Assembly (NCBI RefSeq): GCF_001949145.1
Contig: NW_019091385.1
Location: forward strand, 2,660,885-2,724,884
Direction of reading: 5' to 3'
Length of the DNA: 64,000 nucleotides
Source: Acanthaster planci
Taxonomy: Eukaryota; Echinodermata; Asteroidea; Valvatida; Acanthasteridae
Numbering within the stretch: the stretch's first letter is position 1; every line of letters begins with the position of its first letter. Positions 1 to 11,683 of the stretch are shown piece after piece. The notes beneath the pieces are model-generated. The model was not told the origin of the DNA, made no database searches, and saw nothing but the letters and a program-made list of their open reading frames with translations. Made by a program: the position numbers and the translations under genes.

Positions 1-138
1 TTTTGGGTTAGCTAATAGCAATGCCATGGCATGGGCTAAAGTGTCGATTTATATGATAAAAACATGGCTTTGGTACAATCAAAAAGTGTTAATTTATCTT
101 TTAAGTATCGCTGATCGCGTGCCTTTCCCTGATATACT

Positions 139-252
139 TCATATAAATCGTTGGTTATCTTGGTCAATTTTGGATGAACGAATAAAGTGTAGCGAGAATG
201 TTTTCAGCAATGAGGAAGAAAAAGAAAAATATCGAACTGCTAACCGCCACAT
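139..252 (-). other. Possible 37-codon leader-like ORF beside promoter-like patch
   Basis: On the minus strand an ATG at 252 opens 37 codons beginning MWRLAVRYFSFSSSLLKTFS, then stops with TGA at 141-139. The composition (Arg, Ser, Leu, Phe; no acidic residue in the first 30) resembles a mitochondrial targeting presequence, and the ATG lies just downstream of a CpG-rich patch. I see no good splice donor before the stop; the first GTATAT comes just after it. It could be a leader-coding exon with a poor donor, an upstream ORF, or chance. No homology is recognised. Confidence 0.15.
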
Positions 253-510
253 TGAGCGAGCTCGCGCGCCTGGCAGAGTTTACCCACAATGCCCTGCGCG
301 TCGTCAGCTGTGACCTAGCGTGACGTATTTCCTTCACAGAAATCTAGTATATCTATGCATGGCCATCGGCGCTACTCGGGCGCTGGGCGCGATCTTTCGA
401 GTCAGCGCACACGCGGAGTGGCCCTGAATGCAAAAATGACTAGAGATGCACAATCACGCCAAACATTCAGTAAAACGTTCTACGGTCGCACAGTGGGAAT
501 TCGCGGTCCC
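240..510. promoter_or_regulatory. CpG-rich promoter-like patch
   Basis: This 270-bp stretch is rich in CpG (for example gagctcgcgcgcctgg at 258-273 and gggcgctgggcgcgat at 378-393), while the flanks are A+T-rich and CpG-poor. It includes a ZNF143/THAP11-like motif (281-298) and a TGACGTA element (321-327) resembling a CRE/ATF site. That combination is typical of housekeeping promoters. The direction of transcription cannot be settled from the window. No exon with convincing splice sites is attached. Confidence 0.35.
281..298 (+). promoter_or_regulatory. ZNF143/THAP11 (SBS)-like motif
   Basis: The 18-mer tacccacaatgccctgcg matches the known Staf/ZNF143 submotif form TACCCATAATGCATTGCG at 15 of 18 positions, one mismatch being at a degenerate position. 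In vertebrates this motif sits close to transcription starts of housekeeping and nuclear-encoded mitochondrial genes. Its place inside the CpG-rich patch supports function, but a single match by eye is not proof. Confidence 0.4.
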
Positions 511-3500
511 CGACGCTTTTGTATGTGTAATTTTCAAACAAGATCTTGCTCAATGCCAGTCAGCGCAGGCGCCCTTTTAACAAGACTCCAGCAAGTCTAT
601 TAACTCATGGAATTATGAAAGCTTTAAGAAGCAATAAAATTACAAGTCTCTTGCATAAATTGGTTATAGATTATGTATCTTTTTAATAATGATTTATTTT
701 GGTTTTTATGTTGTTTTTTTTAACTATATTCCAGTTTTCAGTGACTCGCTTCATTGCCTTTTTCCGAAAAAAAAAACAGAAATCTTGTTAATTAACAAAA
801 TGGAGCCCTAAAACCTTGCCGAAAACTGCAAATAAAATTGTCCTTTTGTAGCCCAAGGCAGCATTTATTTCTGTCCCTCCATTTTATCCACGATAAACGT
901 TCTACGATCCGCAGCATACAATGCATTTGATCATTAATACAGATCCACACACTGTGCGATTTACCTTACTGTACGGACTGGGTTTAATGTGCCGAGTATT
1001 TTGCTATCAGTTGATTGGAAAAGCCTTCGATTAGGTTTCACACAATTTCATTTATAGGGTTCTTGACCTTTTTAACTTTGGACCGTCTATGAAAAGGCAC
1101 ATTCAAGTGTTATTTTGCACCCATGCCATTTGTCATTTTTTGCCAATGGATTTCATTCAGAGTTGGGGGGAAGTCATATCCGCGCGTAATGTAACAGCCG
1201 CGGATCCACACAACATAACCGCTACATCCCACATAAGTCTGAATGACACTTGTCCTGTATGACACATGTACTGTAAGATCATGCAAAGAAAAGACCGACA
1301 AGCCTTTTTAGACAAGGAGGCGTTGAATGTGGGTTAGACTTGCTGCTTTCAACTTCACTTTTTAAATTGTTTTACAGACTGTTCAACACAAAACTGCAGA
1401 AATAACTTGTTGGTTCGGCAGATGATGTCGCGGTTACATCAAGAGGGCGCCCCATCCATAAAAACGGTAACACAACCTACGCACCTTGGTGTTACAGACC
1501 AGTACATAAGCTGCTTATAATGATAAATACACTTGTTTCAAGAAGTCCGGGAAGACAAACTTCTCCAGTCTTCAAAATACACTTAATATTAAGACCTTTT
1601 TCCCTCTTTTCAGTTTTGACTTTTGAAGATATTTCCATCTTTAATAAGATGATCACCTTTAAACTAACGTCTTGAAGTCCACTGCCATTCTGGAAACAGA
1701 CGCTTATACATAGTACATATACTCCGTTGTAAAGTCGTCCAGTCTCCGGACCACATTTTGTGGTCAGCTACACTACTCAAAAAAAGGTCAAGGACCACTT
1801 TTTATTTTGTGTATACTTTTCATATAAGATGTTTTTCTGCTGTAAATATGCATTTGATGTTTTGAAGCATGAAAAAAAAATTTTGTTCCAATGAGAACAC
1901 CATCTAGACAAACAAACAGAAAAGAACTAGACCCCACCCATTGCTTGGAAAAAAAATTACAAGTTAAGAAGAAACTGGTCCCTTTGAGTGGTCAGTAAGT
2001 AGTGTGCAACCCCTGGAGTTTAGGTTTAGGTAGCAGTTTCAAAATGGTACCTTCCTGAAATTATACAGTCTTGCGCCCGCTGTTGTCCGTCTACGGGTAT
2101 TATATCTCTGTTTGGCGTGACCTTTTGTATAGCGTAAAACTTTTTAATGGTCAGTGGGATTTCTACCCATATATATATATATGTGTATATATATGGAACT
2201 TTTGAATGATGTAAATATCGGATTTACGCGCTGGATTTGTTTTGTTACTGATTTCAGTGAAATGGCAGCTGCTCTTTTCATCAAAAATGTACTTCAATAA
2301 AAGTAGAAAAATGAGTTTTCTTTTGGATTTACTGCTTTAACTACTTCAGCTAAATTAAAATGAAAGTAAAAAAATGTTCAAATGATGAAGTATCTTTGCA
2401 ATTTCTTTTACCAAATACCTAAATTGTGGAATGTGTTATGCCCCTAAAATTGAAATTCCGTCCAAAAATCCTAATTTTAATTTTTCAATGTAAATGTTTT
2501 GTATATTTTGCTCTTCTAAACCATGCCCATGAAAAAGATTAGCCAACAATATGTCTTGAATTGCATGACTTAAAAAAGAGCCCCCCGAAAAATCTCCTCA
2601 AGTTGCAGAAAAAAATGGCCTAAAGTAGTTTTGTGTTTCTGAGTGGACAAAAAGAAATTCATTAAAAATTGACGATTATACCATACTTTTTAATTTCACC
2701 TACATGTAAGGCATTCAACAGATATTTGTACAGTGTTTTTCTTCAGTTTGCTTTTAACGTGTGGCAGACCTTTTTGTGCCATTTTCCAAGAACTGCATGG
2801 GGCAGCATCTTTCACTGTAGCAGTGGACAAACTCGAATTTTCAATACAATAATGCAGTGGCATTGATCATTTTAAAAAAATGTATGTTTTTCTGCCGTAT
2901 CTCTGCCAAGAATCTACATTAAATCTTAACCCTTAGGGGATTCAGTCCATGTTAAAAGGGGGCTTGTGAAACGAATGAAACATAAAAGGATTCTGCATTC
3001 CTTTTTTCACGAATTTGATAGAATTTATATTTTATTTAAGTAATGATTAACTCAAACAAAAACAGAGAACACCAAAAATTAAGTTTATTTACCCTGATGC
3101 TCAATTAAGAATTAATTATAAAACAGTCTGCAACCCTAAACTGTAATACGAGCAATGCACAACCCAAAACTGTTTACCAAAATAAAAAAATACTTTCCTA
3201 AATGTATGAATCAATGTTAATCATAAGATAATTTCCTCCATATACAACTAATGAAAATCTTTTATGAGAAGCCACTCGATCCTTTTCTTGCTTATAGGCT
3301 ATTTTACCTAAAATATTCTTCATCATTTGCTTGAATTCTATCAAAAATAATTTTTTAAAAAGTGAGTTGTCTTACAGGACTCAAGTTTGTAAACAAATTA
3401 AAGAGCAGCACATAGTAAACAGTCAGATGAGAGATCATTGTTAATTTGGAAAATTTCTGTGATTTGCTTGAGCCATGCTGTGCCAGGAACAGTAAATCAC

Positions 3501-4863
3501 AAGTTATGCATGCAGTCCATCTCGCAAGTTCATCTCAAAAGCCAACACAAATCAAGTTTGTAAGATTAGCCAAAAGAGTCCAGTTTCTGGTTCAAATTCC
3601 CTGTCACTAATGAGTTTTGCATTTGTTCTTCAAATGATAAAAAATGCTAAGCTGGGCCACTTTATCTTCAATAATTAACGGATTAACCCTTTTTGGCAAA
3701 TTCATTTTAGATTTTTTGGTTCCTGCTCAAAAATAACTAAACTATTTCAGGATGTCTCTTGGATTTTTTTTTAATTCATGTGGAAGTCTATGCAATAGGA
3801 ATTCTTCTCCCTGGAAAATTTAAGGGCTTTTTTCAATTTCAATTTCAAAAATCAAGCTCTGATCAAAACAAAAATTTCTTCAAGTCTTGCCATACAGCAC
3901 TCAACCTTGGAGCTCGTTAATGGCCCTCGAGTGCATGTTGTTCTTTGGTGGAGGTAGTACAGGTGAAAGTACAGACCACGCCCCCCCCTCCCCACCCTTG
4001 CTGGAGTAACTTACTGCATCTTGACAATGTGGCTGGCTATCATGAGGTGCTTCGAGGCCCTTTCTTTCTTGTGATGCTCTCTCCATGTAGCTGATGACTG
4101 TCAGAAATCCTGGAGGGAAAAACAGGATATGCAAAAACTCAATGAATGAAACACCTAAATATAGACCCTTGGAACAATCTCAACCATACGTGCAACTGGT
4201 AAGACCAGTCATCGATTGAGAAAAAATGGAAGAGTGAAATCAAGTTGTCTATTCAGATTAAAGCCTTTTCATTCTGAAGTACACGCATGTATAGCAGAGA
4301 ATGAGTTTCTGTGACCACTGTGCACCAGACAGGTAGGCACTGCCACGGACGATTTACTGCAAGGACTAAAGTTGAAAACAGTTTAACTAACACCACACCA
4401 AATAGTTGATGGTTTGGACCATCTAGGAACCTATTAGGAACCAGGCCTATTGGGTGGTGGTGCCAATGATTATCAACAGCCAGTGTAACCTATCATGAAA
4501 ACAGCTGTACAAAATGTCATTGCCAATGGCAAATTGAAAGATTTTACCAATCTACGGCCATTTGAGTGAGTTCACCCTAGTGGCTGAAGTACTGTATAGT
4601 TCATACCCAAACTCGGCCTCACCACGCATGTAATGAACTAGGTTCCACATGGTCAAATACCGATCGACTGGCCCCCAGATATGGCTACTGAACACTAGAC
4701 AATTTTGCCACCTTCGGTGGTATATCCAACTTGTAAATCTGTCAAAATCCACTGTTTTCACTCAACACACAAAGCCTAAAACACTTAACTTCTCCACGCC
4801 TCCTCTTATTCAAATACGCGTGCCTAGATTTTGCTGGCGCATTAACTCTATGGACAAACATGA
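511..4863. other. Gene-free A+T-rich stretch
   Basis: No reading frame here looks like a real exon on either strand: candidates are under 80 codons, low in complexity and lack matching splice sites. The sequence holds A/T homopolymers and an (AT)n microsatellite at 2169-2194. I recognise no transposon ends. Confidence 0.5.
2169..2194. repeat. (AT)n microsatellite
   Basis: About 13 AT dinucleotides interrupted by one GTGT. Confidence 0.9.
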
Positions 4864-5026
4864 TCCTCCAAGGACACATGTATGAGTGCTCTATACGTGG
4901 TCGGAGCACAAGATGACCGTGACGTTTAGGAGTACTGTGCTACCAAAAGACCGACAACAGTTTTATGGTCAACAAGTCTTGTGCCCCGACCACGTACAGG
5001 GCAGTCATGCATGCATCCTCGGAGGA
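4864..5026. mobile_element. Hairpin-type MITE, 50-bp inverted arms
   Basis: The left arm 4864-4913 and right arm 4977-5026 are imperfect inverted repeats, about 80% identical overall. The inner 20 bases (tacgtggtcggagcacaaga at 4894-4913 and the complement of 4977-4996) differ at one position. The 63-bp centre has no coding potential. Size and structure suit a small non-autonomous DNA transposon or foldback element. I could not define a target duplication, so the superfamily is open. Confidence 0.6.
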
Positions 5027-5140
5027 GCCTACTAACGCTCCATCAGTAGAGCTAAGTTACACAATCAATTTGTGCAAGTTTCAAAATTGCACTGAACACC
5101 TACACTTGTTACAGGCACGACTATGACCGATCGGGCCTGG

Positions 5141-5240
5141 ACAACTCAACTGTTTGCCAACTCGACCAATGAGACAACTCGACCATTGAGACAACTCAAC
5201 CGTCCATGCCTAAAAGGGTGAGACAAGTCAACCGTTGGGA
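5141..5240. repeat. Degenerate ~17-bp tandem repeat (ACAACTCGACCATTGAG)
   Basis: Units such as acaactcaactgtttgcc, gagacaactcgaccatt, gagacaactcaaccgtc and gagacaagtcaaccgtt follow each other with a period near 17 bp. The phrase atgaccgatcg appears before this array (5123-5133) and again at 5477-5487, just left of the next inverted-repeat element, so the array may belong to a larger composite repeat. Confidence 0.5.
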
Positions 5241-5497
5241 CACTGTTTGCTCAGCCCAGTCATCTGCTGAGGCCATGGTGTAAAATACTATACATGGCCT
5301 TAATGATGGGACAGAATTTCATGTAGTAGATAAACAAGCCTAATTTCTGAGGTATTTTATAAAAAAGGTGGCTGTAGCAAATCTTTGTGCAATCAATCGA
5401 TCGGACTTCCACCCGCGCCTCACGTATAATGGCCTGTAGGCCTATATAGATTACAGTTGTCGAGTTGCCAACATCCATGACCGATCGTACTAGTTAA

Positions 5498-5939
5498 CGT
5501 CAACACAACGTCAACACGCGTCAACACATGATAGTAACGTCAACACACCTTCGACACACCCAAATCACGTTCTAAATTCGATAGCAATATGATGCCTAAA
5601 ATACAATTTGGCTAACAACAGTGGGCGACATTTGGGGCCAAAAGCCACTTTATTTCACGAAAATAACAGCCTCCGCACAGCCACGAAAGACGGTAGCCAT
5701 GTTGCCACTCGGTCAGACAGACCATACCATTATGCTACAGGGGGTCACCTTTATACAGTAAACCATGGTACGGTCCAAACGCATGAAAAAACTCCCTTGA
5801 AATGTGGTAAAATGTAAGCTCGGTTAAATAGAAATTATTCCTAAGCGTATACATTACAGTTCGATACGTCTGTTTTCAATGCATTGTAAGTGTTGACGTT
5901 ACTATCATTGTGTTGACGCATGTTGACGGCGTGTTGACA
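5498..5939. mobile_element. MITE with 50-bp terminal inverted repeats built of GTCAACA
   Basis: The left terminus 5498-5546 and the reverse complement of 5890-5939 match at about 45 of 50 positions with one single-base gap. Each arm holds four copies of a cgtcaacac subunit, and both share tgatagtaacgtcaacac at the inner end. The 340-bp interior has only a short unconvincing frame (5608-5817). Long terminal inverted repeats containing subrepeats, with no transposase, indicate a non-autonomous DNA transposon. Target duplication was not identified. Confidence 0.75.
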
Positions 5940-6524
5940 CTGATTAGTAGTAAACCCCCGATGACTGACGTGCACGCTTCTCACTGTTGAAACAGCCCCA
6001 GCTTACTTGTATCAACCTGATGATTCAAAGTTAACTGACATAAGTTTAACTTTTAGACCCCACATAAAATAAATGTAGCCCAAATTACCTTCATTTCAAT
6101 ATGTAACTGGAATTTGTAGGCCTATTAGCAATGACTATGTAACCATTTTGAATCTATTGAATCTGCGAGGCATATATGCATCACGACGAATCTGCCACGC
6201 TGCTAGTCTGGTTCCCAGACATGCCAGACTTAAAGATTCCTGAAGACTCTTAATAAAATCCATTGATTTTTTTTTATTTCGAAGGTCACCAGATACTTGG
6301 AGGCCCTGTCGGTTGAATGAACTGCACAAAAATATCCGAACATTAACGATACTAGTCGAATGTCAACGGCAACGAGTTCGGAATATTTGGGATAATTTTG
6401 GAAAACAGTGGAATCATCCTCCGTTTTTGTCAAGTAACGCCATGACCCAAGACCGTGCCCGAAGAGAAAAGAGATAGGCAGATTCATTGGGTCTGGGAAC
6501 CGGATCGGACAAGGCGAATCTAAA

Positions 6525-6712
6525 GGGGGCGTCCTTTAAAACCAGCGGTCGGTTCTACTTAAAAGAAGCTACACTTTTGTGAGGGCGCCCTTCACGAAAA
6601 CTGTCAACTCCAACGAAAAAGCTAAAGAGGGTGTCATTTCAAATAAACTCCTTTTTTGACAAAACTGAAATTTTGAGGGCGCCCTTTCATAGACCACGAG
6701 GGCGTCCTTTAA
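6525..6712 (+). repeat. Cluster of five GAGGGCGYCCTTT motifs
   Basis: Near-identical 14-15-mers start at 6525 (gggggcgtccttta), 6581 (gagggcgcccttcac), 6627 (gagggtgtcatttca), 6675 (gagggcgccctttca) and 6698 (gagggcgtcctttaa), all in one orientation, spaced 56, 46, 48 and 23 bp. The core GGGCGCCC is palindromic. It may be a decayed minisatellite of about 48 bp or a protein-binding cluster. Confidence 0.6.
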
Positions 6713-6982
6713 GATTAACAGTCCCTTTTTTCACAGACAAACGCATAGACCATCAGTCTTGCGCATAACACTGTGATTTTGAAAATTGTGGGCAAACAGT
6801 GGGCGAAGCGGTGCACGGCAGCGCGTTCAGTGCGCATTACACTTACATTGCCATTATTCGTTTACATGTGCTTCCAAAAACGTTCGCATTTTTTTTGCTT
6901 TTCGGCAGTGCTAGGCTCTGTTCTTCTTACCTACATGACATTATTCATGGGCATGAATTAATTGTTTGATGATACAGTGAAC

Positions 6983-7020
6983 CATGGAGGAAGGAAAACA
7001 GATGTTTTCCTTCCTCCATG
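6983..7020. repeat. Perfect 18-bp inverted repeat with 2-nt loop
   Basis: catggaggaaggaaaaca (6983-7000) is followed after two bases by its exact reverse complement (7003-7020). Related CATGGAGGAAG strings occur near 22629 and, as an inverted pair 80 bp apart, at 56137-56146 and 56226-56235. The motif may be the terminal sequence of a small dispersed element. Confidence 0.75.
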
Positions 7021-10000
7021 AGTGACCTGCCGGTAGATATCAAATAGCTGGCACCAGCCCGGCAACCACCTTGTACATAAATATTAGATAATGTAAGCGT
7101 GTATTGTGCACAGTCCAACGGAGGACTGCTGAGGAAAGACGTCAGTATTTTAATCTATTAACGGGTCTTTAACCGGGATTGTGCTGCCGTTGATGGTACT
7201 TTTGCATTTGAAGAATGGGGCCTGTTTTAATGTGGAGGAAGTGGAAGATGTACTCCGACACTCCACCCCCTCAATTTAAGCCAGTTTTCTGCTTGAAAAA
7301 TAAATTATATGAATGGTAAGTGGTCGAGGTAGGAGACATTTTTTTAAAAAGATGGAAAATAGGTACCGCTTTACATAAGTTAAGCGATATAATTAGTGAT
7401 GTCGCTTGGTAGCGCTCTGTCTTAGAGTAAAACAATTTCTACCGTGACTGCAGGTGTACTCGTTTACCGTACAATTTAGTAAACTCAAAGTTAGAATTTT
7501 TCATCCAGAAATGTGTGGGTGGGAACTTCATTGCTGGAAAAGATATTTAAAGAACTAAGTAAAAGACGGAACGGTCTTGGAGAAAACATTTGATAAAGAA
7601 ATAAATGAAGAGTTGTACATGTAAATTGAACAACTTGGGCACATTGTAGGATATTCCGAGTTTGAAAGATCATAATACAGTTGAATTGAGCAGTGTGATA
7701 CGTACGACACTCAAAGTAATCCATTGGAATTTGGAAGTTCCGTAATGCAATGAATAACCATGAAAGTACATTCACACAATAGTTCTCTCCAAAAAAATTA
7801 ACTTTATTAGTCTCACTTCCCTGTTCATTTTGTTCAGAAACACCCAATTCAAGTTACATTAGGTCACAAAAATTCTAATGAAAAGAGGTTTGTCGTTAAA
7901 AAGCCAGATTTCTAGTTGCCATGAAACTGTTGCAAAACACAAATTAAAAATGTAAAACAATTCCAGGTCAAAGATTAAGATAAGTTCCTCTTTCTTTTAT
8001 TTAGGTGTTGTCAGGAAAGTGAATAAAAGAAGGTACTGGGTACCGTAACAAACCTGACCTGAAATCAATCCAATTTGGAACACTTTTAGGATATCAATTA
8101 CAGCTAAGCAAACGCCAGTATCACAAGCCCGTTTGCAATGAAGGACAAATACACAGGACCAATGACCATGAAAGCTGCGCAACAGCAACTAAATTGGCAA
8201 CTGATAAAGAAATGCACACAGAACTTGAGAGGAAAGTTGGCTGGAAACCGCTAACAAGGCATAACATTAGTTCTGCTTCGTAAGCTTTCTTTTGCCAAAC
8301 AAATAAGTGCTGTGCTGTGTTTTGAATACAATGTTGCATATACTTGTCCTTAGATCTGCAACTGGAATTTGTCCATCCTGAAAACGTCTCACATCAAAAC
8401 TGGAAGGGAGGTCACCTATAATTTCTTCAATATACTCTGATGTCTCTTCAAAGTCAAAGGAATTATTTCAAGATATTCAGTTACATTTAGACACACTCTA
8501 AAAACAAGAGTAAAAGGACAGGTGCAAGTTCAGATGTTATAATTAACACCGAACCATTAAAATACCCATTAAATCAGCGTTCTCAAAAGTTCAAATAGTA
8601 AACCATTATTCTGTAAAAGCCCCAGAATCTACATGCATGTATTCCACCTTTGTTCTTAATCTATACATGTATTCCAGAGGTCAACATGACAACAAACATT
8701 TGTCCAGGTCTTTTCAGTACAAAACATCTAAAAACTAAAACATACATTCATACACAAGGTGACTATTTTCACATTGCTCCTACAAATTGGCAAGTAAGAA
8801 TACATGGACATTTTTGTTGCATACTTTTTCCAATAGTTTTGAATTTTTTTTTTCACTTGTCAAAAGTGATCCTTATAAATACTACATATCTCACAATGTC
8901 TATTTTACAAGTTTACAACTGATTTTTCTCCTAATCATTTACATAGGTGTTGTTCGGGGAGTGATACTTCAACCCCAAGGGTAACTGAAATAATTTATCA
9001 CTCCAGCACCAACGCAAATTCCAAAATAAATAACATTAAATATACACACATGCATAAATATCAGATTAACAATTTCACTACACCTAGGGAGCTGTAATTT
9101 TTCGAAGTTGATTCCAGAACTAGATGGAATTTGCTTAATTGAAAAAATCTAATCTTCCCATTTACACTAGAGATTTACACAAAAACTGAACCTACTTTAA
9201 TTTTCCAATCTGGTCACTCTTAATGTAAGAGTAGAAACTTTCACATGAAATATTACTTGTTTGAAAGAATGGATCTCTTATTAAAACCCTCCACTCGTCC
9301 GAATAAATTACTAACTCCAGCATATATGATGTTTTAAGCCTTTGGTAAGGATTATCAGGTACACTGCAAAAAACAAAACAAAACGGTAGGGTTGTTTGTT
9401 AGCATATGATCACTTGTTATTACAGTGTATATACATGTACAGTTAATTAGTTTTTTCTTTCAGACAGTGCAAGCTTGAAGCTAAATTACAATGGCTAGCA
9501 ATCCTTCCTTGCTAAAGCAATTTTATAATTCGTCTCTGCATCATTTATCAAGCTCTCAAAAATGGCTCTGGCTGTATGCGAGACTGAAACCATCTAGATG
9601 TCATCTCATATTATGCACTGTTGTCTGAAGAAGGAAAATCTTCATGGCACTGCTGAGGAGAAAAATACTGTTCAGTAGATTTGCGTACTCAGATCCACTT
9701 GCAACCAAAGTTAAACCATGCTGTGCATGTTCCTCACACAGCTTTTTACGACACATCATTTCTGCATTGATCAGGTTTGTGTAATTGACTATTTTATACA
9801 ACTGGCCTTTTATGTTAATACAACAGTGCATGTTCCCGAAAAATGTCTGCATGTTGAAAATATCCCAGAATCTATACCATGTAATGAGTATCAATAACTA
9901 CGACTATCGCTGGAGGGTTCTTGTATGAACCATCTTGCAGTATCCCTGATGTTCTTAATTCATTCATCCTGGACCAAATTGAGGGCTTTCAAACAGTGAA

Positions 10001-10085
10001 TTTTGGTTGCTTCTATCCAACTCTAGGCATGTGATCACTACACATTCAAGGAACATCTCAGTTTGGGCAGAATCACTGTGCTAAG
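7021..10085. other. No gene recognised
   Basis: Frames here are short and lack family motifs or supporting splice sites. The stretch lies downstream of the cyclin I stop codon, so distal 3'UTR cannot be excluded: another minus-strand AATAAA is present near 8000. Confidence 0.4.
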
Positions 10086-11290
10086 TTTATTCAAAATGAC
10101 TAGCACAATGTCACAGCCAAAACCTGTGGCCTGATCGCTAATCAGCCCCTTAACCCCTAAGTGACAACATCACTGAGGTGCCCAAGTGCTTTAATACATT
10201 GCAAGCTTTCTTAAATTTAAAAGGCGCATGAATCTGCCTCTTCCCTTCCAATTTAACAATGTTTGCAATAAATATATAAATGTGGATGATCTGAGCACCT
10301 AACAAGCTGTTTGTCAACTAGTAAAGAGGCTGATCACATCTTCAGGACCACTTTTGCAGATTCTGCAGGTTACGTCAAGGGATTAAATTAATTAAAACAC
10401 TAATGAAAGGGAATTCACGTCTGTTTGAAATATTAGGCAACAGTGCCCTCAAAAGATTAAAAAGTATGGCCCACGGAAACACAGGCTGCAGCACTTGATT
10501 GACAAATATTAAAAAAAACCCATTATCATCCTTCCTTCTTGTCTTGCAAGAATTAACTTGCAGCAGCAAAATTAAGACACCAGACCTAAACCCAAACAAT
10601 GCAGTTACAGACGTTGGAGATATCAGGTGACAGTGAACAAAACGGTCCCATGTGACTGGTCCAATATTGTTTGTGTCACATTTGAGGGGATGTAAGCAAG
10701 CTCAAAATGACACAAACAAAAGTGGACCGGTATCAGTATGGGATCAGTATGTTTACCGCCACCAAATGTCTCATCAGTCTTCTATTGAATGGCTTCAATG
10801 TGTCTTTTTATGTTTTCTCAACACAAACAAAACCCAAATTTACCTGATGTGCCATAAAGTATTTCATTTACCTTTTCATTTACCTTTTAACGAAATCAAT
10901 GAATTTATAAACTTCTTTGTAATTCATGTTTGTCCATTTATCTTTCACAATAAAATATTTACTAACTACTAACATCAAATATCCAACAGTATGTTTGCCA
11001 GCGAGTGCTCTGGAAGTGTTCTTGACTGACAGAAGCTATCCATTTTTGCCACACTTTTCACACATTAAAATTTACAAAAGAACAAAAAACTTTTGAAAAG
11101 TGACAAGAAAATAAAACTCATTCTTCAATGTTCATTTCAAACTCAAGCCTGTTTAAAACAACTAAGGACCCAAACAAACTGAGGTAAACTGTTTGAACAC
11201 CAAGCATCATAACAGGTGACATGATGGACACCAAGAACACTCACTGACTGAACTAAATAGTTCCACACCACGAGTCCACATGAACTCAAA
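10086..11290 (-). other. CCNI: Probable cyclin I 3'UTR with candidate poly(A) signal
   Basis: After the cyclin I stop codon no further coding exon is seen. On the minus strand an AATAAA hexamer (plus-strand tttatt at 10086-10091) gives one plausible cleavage point about 1.2 kb downstream. Another AATAAA lies near 8000. The UTR end is not determined. Confidence 0.25.
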
Positions 11291-11683
11291 CTAAGTGACC
11301 TCAATGGACTGCAGAGGGGGACAGGGGGCCATCCCTTCCTCTTGATCCTGCAACATCTGAGAGGAGCAGCTGGACCCAAGGACAGAGGATGACATCCCCT
11401 GTGGTGGGGGTGGATCCCCCTGGGGTGGGGGCTTGGGAGGTGCTGTGTCTTCATTGTACAGACGCTTGATACTTGCGTATATGTCGTCGTCGTCCTCTGT
11501 CTGATTCTTTCGCTTGGCTGTCTTGGGGTCCTCATGGGGATGGGGACCCCTGGCTGTGGCTTGGTGGTGGTTGCTATGTGGTTGCTGGGGTGGGGCAATA
11601 ATGTAGACCGCATTGTGGCCTGGATGGCCCAAGAGGGAGGCTGTGATGAGTTCACGACACCTTATCAGCTGCTGATTATCCAC
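11291..11683 (-). CDS. CCNI: Cyclin I exon 6 (C-terminal, residues 235-364)
   Basis: The acceptor reads aatgcgcag before GTG at 11683; the stop TAG is at 11293-11291. It begins [13 protein letters not shown], matching the family's QLIHCREL segment. A His/Pro-rich stretch, a basic KTAKRKN (288-294, possible nuclear signal), an acidic run EDDDD and KRLYNED follow. The Pro-rich segment before the end is the least conserved part. The intron to exon 5 (12147-11684) is 464 bp and holds nothing recognised. Confidence 0.93.
   Translation of the reverse strand: MDNQQLIRCRELITASLLGHPGHNAVYIIAPPQQPHSNHHQATARGPHPHEDPKTAKRKNQTEDDDDIYASIKRLYNEDTAPPKPPPQGDPPPPQGMSSSVLGSSCSSQMLQDQEEGMAPCPPLQSIEVT

Noticed and set aside
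26-313. 95-codon plus-strand frame at the left edge
   Set aside because: No family resemblance and no splice sites. It covers the promoter-like patch, and the CpG-rich end gives a spurious Arg/Pro/Ala-rich translation.
5141-5240. Short direct repeats resembling a CRISPR array
   Set aside because: The units run head to tail with a period near 17 bp, with no unique spacers, in a eukaryotic setting.
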